Source of the DNA: Pedobacter terrae
GTDB taxonomy: Bacteria; Bacteroidota; Bacteroidia; Sphingobacteriales; Sphingobacteriaceae
DNA: 64,000 nucleotides
Direction: 5' to 3'
Assembly: GCF_900100705.1 (NCBI RefSeq)
Contig: NZ_FNCH01000012.1
Span: forward strand, 124,001 to 188,000
The stretch's first letter is position 1. Each line of letters opens with the position of its first letter. The notes beneath the pieces are model-generated. The model was not told where the DNA came from and did not search any database. It saw only the letters and a list, made by a program, of their open reading frames with translations. Position numbers and translations under genes: made by a program. Of this stretch, positions 46,430-54,313 are shown piece by piece.

Positions 46430-47032
46430 TTACAAAATCTTAAATCCTAAACTCAATTGAAACAAGTTGGGTTTTTGGCTGTATTTTTCGCTTTTGCTGA
46501 TGTTCGATAAACCAGCTTCATAACGTAAATCAACTGAAATGTTACCTACATCTACACCTGCGCCAGCTTGTAATCCCAATGCCTGGTTTTTGTAGTTATC
46601 GAAATCGGTAGCTTGCTGATAAGCAGAACTAAACGAAGAATTTTCATCCAGAATAAATGAAATAACCGGACCGGCCATTAAGCGGAAGTTTAAATTTTTG
46701 GCGCCAAATTTTGTTCCCACTAAAACAGGAACATCCAAAGTGGTGAATCTTACTTTTCCTTCAGCAGATACTTCATTGCCATTATCCTGTTGAATGCTGA
46801 TAAATTTATTGCCTTTGCTGCCAATGTAAGCTTCGGGCTGTACATATAAACTGGCGCCGCCGATACGTGCCCATGCACCAATCTGATAGCCTAAACGGTT
46901 TTCTTCACTTGCAAAATCTGCATTTAATTTAGACAAGTTTACACCTGCTTTAACACCCAGGTTAAAAGTTTGTGCCTTTGATGTTGCCCAACCCAAGGTT
47001 AGGAAAACAATGGAGAAAATGATTTTTTTCAT
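46430..47032 (-). CDS. Outer-membrane beta-barrel protein (PorT/OMP_b-brl family)
   Basis: A 200-residue protein with a signal peptide (residues 1-20, ending SKAQ) and then alternating beta strands starting FNLGVKAGVNLSKLN and ending LFQLSLGFKIL, the aromatic-ended final strand of an outer-membrane barrel. It belongs to the small PorT-like family common in Bacteroidota, of mostly unknown function. It is transcribed alone, convergent with susD3. Confidence 0.88.
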   Translation of the reverse strand: MKKIIFSIVFLTLGWATSKAQTFNLGVKAGVNLSKLNADFASEENRLGYQIGAWARIGGASLYVQPEAYIGSKGNKFISIQQDNGNEVSAEGKVRFTTLDVPVLVGTKFGAKNLNFRLMAGPVISFILDENSSFSSAYQQATDFDNYKNQALGLQAGAGVDVGNISVDLRYEAGLSNISKSEKYSQKPNLFQLSLGFKIL

Positions 47033-47254
47033 GTTGTTTAATTTGTTTTTTTAGTTACGGTACCAAAACAGCGCTTAGGAGATTTTATACATGTTTTTGC
47101 TCTCGTAGTTTCTTTTTCAATACCTCGCGCGGTTTTCTGTTCCGGAATCCGGTTTATAACGCGCATTTAACACAATTATCGTGCAAAATTTTTTGCGAAT
47201 ATCTACTTTTTTTATTCCATCACATAAAAAGCATCAACCTGAACAAATATTTTT

Positions 47255-47262
47255 TACTTTTG
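47255..47262 (+). promoter_or_regulatory. -7 promoter element for the small hypothetical gene
   Basis: TACTTTTG is an exact TAnnTTTG match 19 bp before the ATG at 47281. It overlaps an in-frame TTG at 47260, which makes that upstream start unlikely. No clear -33 element is seen. Confidence 0.45.
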
Positions 47263-47280
47263 CATCAAATAAAATATGCC

Positions 47281-47496
47281 ATGGCTAATTTTCAACTTAC
47301 TTCTGAAACCGCATTTAAAGTTAAAACCAAGTTTTTAAGGAAATACCGCGATCTGGCGAATGAGCCTTTAGAATTTACGCCTGGCAAAGAAGATCAATTG
47401 GTTGAAGATTTAATGCGTTTGGTAAAACGCGACCGCACCTACATCGAATTTACGATCCAAAAAGCACTTGCTGATACCAAAGGAAACAGACTTTAA
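47281..47496 (+). CDS. Small conserved hypothetical protein
   Basis: A 71-residue cytosolic protein, MANFQLTSETAFKVKTKFL onward, rich in Lys, Arg and Leu and predicted helical. I do not recognise a family. The start ATG at 47281 is chosen because a TAnnTTTG promoter element lies just upstream. It has no signal peptide or membrane segment. The esterase gene begins 91 bp after its stop; co-transcription is possible. Confidence 0.65.
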   Translation: MANFQLTSETAFKVKTKFLRKYRDLANEPLEFTPGKEDQLVEDLMRLVKRDRTYIEFTIQKALADTKGNRL

Positions 47497-47587
47497 GATT
47501 GCCATTTTTTTCAGCACAAAATTTTTGTTTAAACCTTTCTTTAGGCAATTTAAATACATAAATCGCTCCATGTATTTTACTCCTGCT

Positions 47588-48421
47588 ATGCAACATAATT
47601 CTTTTATATTAGCATCCCTGCTTTGGTTAGTTGCGTTTACAGCAACAGCACAAAAACAGGTGTTTAATGATGCTTTCACCGATAGTTTAACTTCAGCGCA
47701 GACAAGAAAAGAATTAAATGATTTATCTGCCAGTGACTACCTTAAGCAAACTTTCAGTAAAGGAAACCATTCGATTAATTATAGATTGCTATTGCCGGCG
47801 AAGAACAGAAATCAGAAGAAGTATCCTTTGATTATTACGTTTCACAACTCAACACGGATAGGGACAGATAATGAAAAGCAATTAGAACCCTTAGCCAGGA
47901 TCTGGCTACGGCCAGACATGCGCCGGAAATACCAGGCATTCGTTATTGCACCACAGTTTCAAACACGTTCGTCAAATTATTATCCCGATTCGGTACAACA
48001 TTGCTTAATCTCGAAACCATCTGAAGATGTACATTTATTATTGGATTTGGTCCGTGAGGTAAAAAATAAGTATCCGCAGATAGATACTGATCGCATTTAT
48101 CTGGTCGGTTATTCTATGGGTGCATCTACGGCACAAAACCTGATGAATATTGCGCCGGAAACCTTTGCTGCTATGGTTTCAATTGCTGCAGTTCCGGATT
48201 TTGGCAATACAGAAGGGATCAGTCAGAAACCTATTTGGTTAATTCATGGCAGGCAGGATTATGAAAATCCTTATGAGGGGAGCGAGCATTTATATCGCGC
48301 TTTAAAAGGCAGTCATAATCTATTGTTTACGACCTATAATAAGTTAGATCATAACCTGATTACAATTCCATTATTGCTTACACCTCAAATACCGGCCTGG
48401 TTGTTTTCCCAGCATCAATAA
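47588..48421 (+). CDS. Secreted alpha/beta-hydrolase (esterase-like)
   Basis: A 277-residue secreted enzyme. The ATG at 47588 gives a clean signal peptide (MQHNSFILASLLWLVAFTATAQ); upstream in-frame ATGs would add up to 40 residues without family support. The nucleophile elbow is GYSMGAS, and the final His is in NKLDHNLI. The preceding YPLIITFHNSTRIG forms the oxyanion region. It resembles carboxylesterase / polyhydroxybutyrate depolymerase-like esterases; the substrate is unknown. Given the glycosidases downstream it might remove acyl groups from glycans, but this is inference. Confidence 0.85.
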   Translation: MQHNSFILASLLWLVAFTATAQKQVFNDAFTDSLTSAQTRKELNDLSASDYLKQTFSKGNHSINYRLLLPAKNRNQKKYPLIITFHNSTRIGTDNEKQLEPLARIWLRPDMRRKYQAFVIAPQFQTRSSNYYPDSVQHCLISKPSEDVHLLLDLVREVKNKYPQIDTDRIYLVGYSMGASTAQNLMNIAPETFAAMVSIAAVPDFGNTEGISQKPIWLIHGRQDYENPYEGSEHLYRALKGSHNLLFTTYNKLDHNLITIPLLLTPQIPAWLFSQHQ

Positions 48422-48613
48422 ATACTGCTTTGGCCTTGAAGCTGGTATTTAAATGGCCTGTTGAGTAACGCTCAATTTACGCGTGGCCCCCGAGAGGTCG
48501 TTTTTTATATTTATCGCTTTTTGTACATTTACATGGTATACAAATTGTAAATAATCTTTCAAAAAAGGTGATAATCTATTCATCTACAACATTGAAATTA
48601 AAACAAAAGGGGA

Positions 48614-50305
48614 ATGAAGAAACTAAAATATGGTCTTTTAGCAGCAGGTTTTGGGTTGGCTGTTTTATCTTTTTCGTTTAAAGAAGATTTATTCCTGGTG
48701 TCTAAAAACCTCGATATTTTTGCTTCGCTCTATAAAGAAATCAACATCAACTATGTTGATGATACCAATGCGCCCCAATTGATGAAAACCGGTATCGATG
48801 CCATGTTGGATAGTTTAGATCCTTATACCGAATATGTTCCCGAATCTGAAATTGAAGATTATAAACTAAAATATGTAAGTACACAATACGGCGGTATTGG
48901 TGCCAGCACTGTTTTTATTGATGGAAAACTGTTTATAAACGATGTAAGCGAAGGTTATCCGGCAAACAAAAGCGAGCTTAAAGCAGGAGATCAGGTAGTG
49001 AGCATTAACGGAATTGCGGTAAAAGGAAAAAACCGTCAGGAAATTAGCCAATTGCTGCGAGGGCCTAAAGGCACAGTGGTAGATTTAGTGATGGCTAGGG
49101 ATGGTAAGGAAATGACCAAAAAACTCGTGCGGGAAGAAATAAAACAGCCTAATGTTTCTTATTCAGGAATGGTTGGCGATGGGATCGGTTATATCAAACT
49201 CGATAAATTTCTGGAAAATTCCGGCCAGGAGGTTAAAGACGCGCTGTTGGCTATTCAAAAAGAAAATCCAAAAGGTGTAGTTTTAGATTTAAGGAACAAT
49301 GGCGGAGGTATTTTGCAGGAAGCAGTTAAAATTGTGAACCTTTTTGTAGATAAAGATCAGCTTATTGTAACTCAAAAAGGCAAAAATGCTGAGAAAACCA
49401 TTGCTTATAAAACACTTTTAACCCCAGTTTCTACTTCAGTGCCACTGGTGGTACTTGTAAACGGTAATTCGGCTTCAGCCTCAGAAATTGTGGCTGGTTC
49501 TCTGCAGGATTTAGATCGTGCAATCGTGATCGGACAACGGAGCTACGGTAAAGGCCTGGTGCAGCAAACCTTCAACCTGCCTTATAACAGTCTCGTTAAA
49601 GTAACTGTTGCTAAATATTATACACCTTCGGGCAGGTGCATCCAAAAATTGGATTATGCACATAAAAATGCCGATGGTGTGGCCGAGCGTTTTGCCGATT
49701 CTACCATGGTGATGTATCCAACCAAAGCAGGCCGAAATGTATACAGCGGAAACGGCGTTTATCCGGATATTGTGGTAGATGCAGCCAAGTTAAGCCCGAT
49801 TACCATTTCGATGATCAATAAGAGCCTTTTCTTTAATTATGCAAATCAGTACAGAAAAGAAAAAGCAACATTAGCTTCGGCCAAAACCTTTCAGTTATCT
49901 GATGCAGATTATGCTGCATTTTCTGGCAGCCTTGCCGATAAAGACCTGTCCTATCAAAGCCGTACCGAAAGGTTACTTTCTGATCTGCGTGCAGAGGCTG
50001 AAAAAGAAAATAAATCAGCAGAAGTAAAAACCGATCTCGAAAACCTTAAATATAAACTTACTTCGTCTAAAAAAACCGACCTGGTGAGCCATAAAGCAGA
50101 AATTAAAAGAGTTTTAGAAACACAGATCGTGAGCCGTTATTTTTACGAAAAAGGAAGGATTGAGCAGAGTTTTCAATACGATAAAGAATTGGCAGCGGCG
50201 AAAAATCTTTTTGCCAATCAATCACAAATGCTCGCCATTTTAAAAGGAGATGGAAATTATAAGGTAATTGGGAAACCAACCAAAGCCACTGCATCGATAG
50301 ATTAA
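48614..50305 (+). CDS. C-terminal processing protease (S41 family, CtpA/Prc-like)
   Basis: A 563-residue periplasmic or membrane-anchored protease with an N-terminal hydrophobic segment (residues 5-22). A PDZ domain lies about 85-170 (GYPANKSELKAGDQVVSINGIAV). The S41 core has catalytic S288 in NSASASEIVAG and K313 in YGKGLVQ, 25 residues apart as in Prc. The C-terminal extension (about 400-563) is helical. It is 25 bp upstream of the fucosidase gene; whether they share a transcript is unclear. Confidence 0.93.
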   Translation: MKKLKYGLLAAGFGLAVLSFSFKEDLFLVSKNLDIFASLYKEININYVDDTNAPQLMKTGIDAMLDSLDPYTEYVPESEIEDYKLKYVSTQYGGIGASTVFIDGKLFINDVSEGYPANKSELKAGDQVVSINGIAVKGKNRQEISQLLRGPKGTVVDLVMARDGKEMTKKLVREEIKQPNVSYSGMVGDGIGYIKLDKFLENSGQEVKDALLAIQKENPKGVVLDLRNNGGGILQEAVKIVNLFVDKDQLIVTQKGKNAEKTIAYKTLLTPVSTSVPLVVLVNGNSASASEIVAGSLQDLDRAIVIGQRSYGKGLVQQTFNLPYNSLVKVTVAKYYTPSGRCIQKLDYAHKNADGVAERFADSTMVMYPTKAGRNVYSGNGVYPDIVVDAAKLSPITISMINKSLFFNYANQYRKEKATLASAKTFQLSDADYAAFSGSLADKDLSYQSRTERLLSDLRAEAEKENKSAEVKTDLENLKYKLTSSKKTDLVSHKAEIKRVLETQIVSRYFYEKGRIEQSFQYDKELAAAKNLFANQSQMLAILKGDGNYKVIGKPTKATASID

Positions 50306-50330
50306 ACCTAACCAACATATACCCATTCTT

Positions 50331-51656
50331 ATGAAGAAATTGACCTTAATAGGCCTTGTACTATTAATTGCTTTACAGTTAACGGCGCAGGATTACATCC
50401 CTACAGCCACTAATTTAAAACAAAGGGCATGGTTTAATGATGCCCGGTTTGGGTTATTTATCCACTGGGGACCTTTTAGCATACCCGGAAGTGGGGAATG
50501 GGTAATGAACGAGCGAAAGCTGACGGTTCATAATTATACCAACCTTAAAGATTTTTTTAACCCTGTGGAGTTCAATGCCGAACAATGGGTAAGTATGGCG
50601 AAAAATGCCGGAATGAAGTATATTACCCTAATTACCAGGCACCATGATGGCTTCAGCATGTGGGATACGAAATATTCTGATTTCAACATCATGAATACCC
50701 CTTACAAAAAAGATATTGTAAAAATGATGGCAGATGAATGCCATAAACAGGGTATACAGTTATACCTATATTACTCATTACTAGATTGGCGCCGGGAAGA
50801 TTACCCACATGAAACCGGTCGTACGGGGCAGCATTCAGGTCGGACAGGTAAAGGCGATTATGCCAGTTATTTGCAGTTTATGAAAAACCAGTTAACCGAG
50901 CTGTTGACTAATTACGGTGAAATAGGCGGAATCTGGTTCGATGGGCATTGGGATCAGACCGAACCCGAAGGATCGAAAGACAGGACCTCGCGGATAGATT
51001 GGAAATACAATGAGATTTATGGTTTGATCCACAAATTGCAGCCACAGTGTATGATTGGTAATAACCACCACTTAACACCATTTCAAGGTGAAGATTTTCA
51101 GATGTTTGAACGTGATCTTCCGGGAGAAAATAAATCAGGTTTAAGTTTTCAGAAAGCATCAGATAAACTCCCATTAGAAACCTGCGAAACCATTTCAAAT
51201 TCGTGGGGATATAATTTGAGTGATACCTATTACAAATCGGATAAAGAATTGGTTCATATGTTGGTTAAAGCAGCAAGCTTAGGTTCCAATCTTTTATTGA
51301 ACATTGGTCCGATGCCAAGTGGTAAAATTCAGCCGGAATTTCAAGATCGTTTGGCGGGTTTGGGTAATTGGCTTAAAGTTTATGGCGAAAGCATTTACGG
51401 TACAAAGGCAGGGTTTATTAAACCACAGACTTGGGGAAGCATGACGCAAAACGGTAACAAAATTTATATTCATATTGTTGACGGGAAAACGGCATCTCTC
51501 GAGCTGGAAAACGTTCCCGTAAAAAAAATTAAAAAGGCATATTTACTAAAAGATAAAAGCCCGGTAAATTTTACCTTTAAAAAAGCGAAATTATCAATTG
51601 GGACTGTGCCAAATGCTACAAAACCAGATCAGGTAATTGTTTTGGAAATTGGTTAA
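50331..51656 (+). CDS. Secreted alpha-L-fucosidase (GH29)
   Basis: A 441-residue secreted glycosidase with a signal peptide ending LTAQ (about residue 20). Family features are FGLFIHWGPFSIPGSGEWVM, the RHHDGFSMWDTKYSDFN block and the catalytic nucleophile D204 in GGIWFDGHWDQ. It hydrolyses terminal alpha-L-fucose. The length corresponds to a catalytic domain with a short C-terminal beta domain. The GH92 and GH2 genes downstream make N-glycan or glycoprotein core fucose a sensible target, by inference. Confidence 0.92.
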   Translation: MKKLTLIGLVLLIALQLTAQDYIPTATNLKQRAWFNDARFGLFIHWGPFSIPGSGEWVMNERKLTVHNYTNLKDFFNPVEFNAEQWVSMAKNAGMKYITLITRHHDGFSMWDTKYSDFNIMNTPYKKDIVKMMADECHKQGIQLYLYYSLLDWRREDYPHETGRTGQHSGRTGKGDYASYLQFMKNQLTELLTNYGEIGGIWFDGHWDQTEPEGSKDRTSRIDWKYNEIYGLIHKLQPQCMIGNNHHLTPFQGEDFQMFERDLPGENKSGLSFQKASDKLPLETCETISNSWGYNLSDTYYKSDKELVHMLVKAASLGSNLLLNIGPMPSGKIQPEFQDRLAGLGNWLKVYGESIYGTKAGFIKPQTWGSMTQNGNKIYIHIVDGKTASLELENVPVKKIKKAYLLKDKSPVNFTFKKAKLSIGTVPNATKPDQVIVLEIG

Positions 51657-51956
51657 GAGAATATTTATATATGCTGTCCTCCTGGGAATAATTTATTTTA
51701 ATTTTATAAGTCATTCAAGGTTACTCAAGCTTAAATGCTTTATTTTCTTTATAGGTAAATTACGACTATTTCATTTCGAATTGATCATATTTTCCCATTA
51801 AGTCGCCTGTAACTTAAAGCCAATCACTTTAATAAATGCCTAAATTCAACGGTTTTACTTAATTTCAACATATTCTTTAACCCTTTTAAGAGAAAATATA
51901 CATAAAACGTTTTACTTTTAGATTTTCAAATCTATTGTAGGAAATTATAAGCACAC
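51657..51956. other. Regulatory spacer upstream of the GH92 gene
   Basis: A 300-bp AT-rich stretch without a gene. Near its end it contains the perfect palindrome taaaacgtttta (51903-51914) and, just after it, the inverted repeat tagattt-tc-aaatcta (51919-51934). These probably mark the control region of the GH92 gene. I found no complete -33/-7 pair. Confidence 0.6.
51903..51914. promoter_or_regulatory. Possible LacI-type operator upstream of GH92
   Basis: TAAAACGTTTTA is a perfect 12-bp palindrome with a central CG, 43 bp before the GH92 ATG. It shares the AAACGTTT core with the site at 29031-29038. Confidence 0.5.
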
Positions 51957-54215
51957 ATGCAGCTCAAGAAAACCTTTACCATTCTATTTTTAACGGCTTC
52001 TCTTTTTATTAATAATACCTTTGCACAACAAAAAGCAAATTTAACCCAATACGTAGATCCATTAATCGGATCGGCAAAACACGGTCATGTTTTTGTAGGT
52101 GCTAATGTTCCCTTTGGGGCTGTTCAGCTAGGACCGAACAATATTTTTGAAGGCTGGGACTGGTGCAGTGGTTACAATTACGCAAGTAATACCATTACCG
52201 GTTTCGCGCATACCCATTTAAGTGGTACGGGTATCGGCGACTTAGGCGATATTTCCATTATGCCCGCAACTGGTAAACTGCTTTTAGAAAAAGGCAAAAA
52301 GGCCGATGATCAAGATGGTTATCTTTCTAACTTTTCTCATCAAAATGAAACTGCAAAAGCCGGTTATTACAGCGTATGGTTAGATAAGTATAGTATTAAA
52401 GCCGAGTTAACTGCTACTGAAAGGGTAGGTTTTCATCAATATACTTTTAAAAAAGGAGCGGAAAATCCACATCTTGTGATCGATTTAATTGAAGGCATCG
52501 GTTGGGATGCACCAGTATCTGCTTCCATTAAGCAGTTAGATGCCACTACCCTGGTGGGGCATCGTCATTCGACAGGCTGGGCCAACGATCAAAGGTTATA
52601 TTTTGTAATTAAACTTTCGCAACCGCTTAAAAGCATTGCACTTTACGATAGCACCGTGGTTAAAAGCGGTACAACCTTATCCGGTAAAAAACTGAAAGCC
52701 GCAGTTAGCTTTAATGCAATTAATAATAACAAGCTGCAGATTAAAGTGGCGCTATCTCCTGTGAGTATCGAAAATGCCATTTTAAACCTTAAAACAGAAT
52801 TGCCAGGCTGGGATTTTGCATCAACCGTTAAAAGTGCTGATGCAAAATGGGAGCAAGAACTATCGAAGGTTAAAATTGAAGCATCAAATACAACTAAAAA
52901 AGTATTTTATACGGCCTTGTTTCATACCATGGTAGCGCCATCACTATTTAACGATGTAAATAAAGATTACCTCGGTACAGATAAAAAGGTATACAAAAAA
53001 GCTGTTTTTAACAATTTAACAACCTTTTCCCTTTGGGATACCTATCGTGCAGCAAACCCATTATTCACCATTCTGCATCCGGATAAAGTAAGTGATGTAG
53101 TGAATACCATGTTGGCTATTTACAAACAACAGGGTAAATTACCCGTATGGCATTTAATGGGTAATGAAACCAATACCATGGTGGGCTACCACGCGGTTCC
53201 GGTTATTGTGGATGCCTATTTAAAAGGATACCGGGGCTTTGATGTAAAGCTGGCCTATGAAGCGATTAAACAATCGGCCATGCAGAAAACAGATGGTATT
53301 GATTATATCCAGCAATTAAAATATATTCCTGCTGATAAGGTTAATGAATCAGTAGGGAAAGCCTTGGAGTATGCCATTGATGATTATTGCATTGCGCAAA
53401 TGGCCAAGGCGCTGAACAAAACAGCCGATTATAATTACTTTAGCAAAAGATCCAAACTCTACAGTTTATACTTCGATCCGAGTGTTCAGTTTATGCGGGG
53501 TAAATTAACCAATGGAAACTGGAGAAGTCCTTTCGATCCTTTTTCATCTAAACACCGTGAAGATGACTATGTAGAGGGGAATGCCTGGCAATATACCTGG
53601 TTGGTACCTCAGGATGTAGAAGGATTAATTAAACTTTTCGGCGGCGATAAACCTTTCACCAATAAGCTCGATTCGCTGTTTACCCTGCCATTAGATTTGG
53701 GAACCAATGGTTCGCCGGATATTAGTGGGTTGATAGGCAATTATGCACAGGGAAATGAACCCAACCACCACATTACTTATTTATATACTTATGCTGGTCA
53801 ACCCTGGAAAACTGCTGATCTGATCCGTAAAATCGACAAAGATTTTTACTCATCTAAGCCTGATGGTTTGTGCGGCAATGAAGATGTAGGGCAAATGAGC
53901 GCCTGGTATATTTTTACGGCTATGGGTTTTTATCCGGTAAATCCGGCAAATGGCGCTTATGTTTTTGGTACGCCTTTAATTAACAGCGCTAGCATTTCGC
54001 TGGCGGGGAACAAAAAATTTAATATTAAGGCTGTAAATAATAGTGCGGATAATAAATACATCCAGAAAGTTGTATTAAATGGCAAACCGTATACCAAATC
54101 ATATATTTTACATAAAACCATCACCGCTGGTGGAAGTATGCAAATATATATGGGCAATAAACCATCGGCAAGCTGGGGTGTAAAACCTGAGGACAGGCCT
54201 ATATCTACTAAATAA
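51957..54215 (+). CDS. Secreted alpha-mannosidase (GH92)
   Basis: A 752-residue secreted exo-alpha-mannosidase with a signal peptide ending NTFAQ. The N-terminal beta-sandwich starts with YVDPLIGSAKHGHVFVGANVPFG, and the (alpha/alpha)6 domain includes TFSLWDTYRAANPLFTILHP, HLMGNETNTMVGYHAVPVI, EGNAWQYTWLVPQDVEGL, QGNEPNHHITYLY and LCGNEDVGQMSAWYIFTAMGFYPV, all GH92 landmarks. These calcium-dependent enzymes remove mannose from high-mannose N-glycans or other mannosides. A GH29 gene lies upstream and a GH2 gene downstream. Confidence 0.95.
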   Translation: MQLKKTFTILFLTASLFINNTFAQQKANLTQYVDPLIGSAKHGHVFVGANVPFGAVQLGPNNIFEGWDWCSGYNYASNTITGFAHTHLSGTGIGDLGDISIMPATGKLLLEKGKKADDQDGYLSNFSHQNETAKAGYYSVWLDKYSIKAELTATERVGFHQYTFKKGAENPHLVIDLIEGIGWDAPVSASIKQLDATTLVGHRHSTGWANDQRLYFVIKLSQPLKSIALYDSTVVKSGTTLSGKKLKAAVSFNAINNNKLQIKVALSPVSIENAILNLKTELPGWDFASTVKSADAKWEQELSKVKIEASNTTKKVFYTALFHTMVAPSLFNDVNKDYLGTDKKVYKKAVFNNLTTFSLWDTYRAANPLFTILHPDKVSDVVNTMLAIYKQQGKLPVWHLMGNETNTMVGYHAVPVIVDAYLKGYRGFDVKLAYEAIKQSAMQKTDGIDYIQQLKYIPADKVNESVGKALEYAIDDYCIAQMAKALNKTADYNYFSKRSKLYSLYFDPSVQFMRGKLTNGNWRSPFDPFSSKHREDDYVEGNAWQYTWLVPQDVEGLIKLFGGDKPFTNKLDSLFTLPLDLGTNGSPDISGLIGNYAQGNEPNHHITYLYTYAGQPWKTADLIRKIDKDFYSSKPDGLCGNEDVGQMSAWYIFTAMGFYPVNPANGAYVFGTPLINSASISLAGNKKFNIKAVNNSADNKYIQKVVLNGKPYTKSYILHKTITAGGSMQIYMGNKPSASWGVKPEDRPISTK

Positions 54216-54220
54216 CGAGA

Positions 54221-54300
54221 GAATGATTGAATGAGAGCGTGATGGACTTTATGCTAAAGAACGATATTCATTCTCTCATTCAATAAGTCATTCATTCAAT
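54221..54300. repeat. GAATGATTGAATGA-type inverted repeat between GH92 and GH2
   Basis: attgaatgagag (54226-54237) is exactly inverted at 54273-54284 (ctctcattcaat), and further attcaat/cattc units follow. The same gaatgattgaat unit occurs in the groES-groEL spacer at 4216-4227. Confidence 0.7.
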
Positions 54301-54313
54301 AATTCTAAAAAAA

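Noticed and set aside
47468..47587. Longer N-terminus for the esterase, overlapping the small hypothetical gene
   Set aside because: The added 40 residues have no family support and would hide the signal peptide that begins at 47588.
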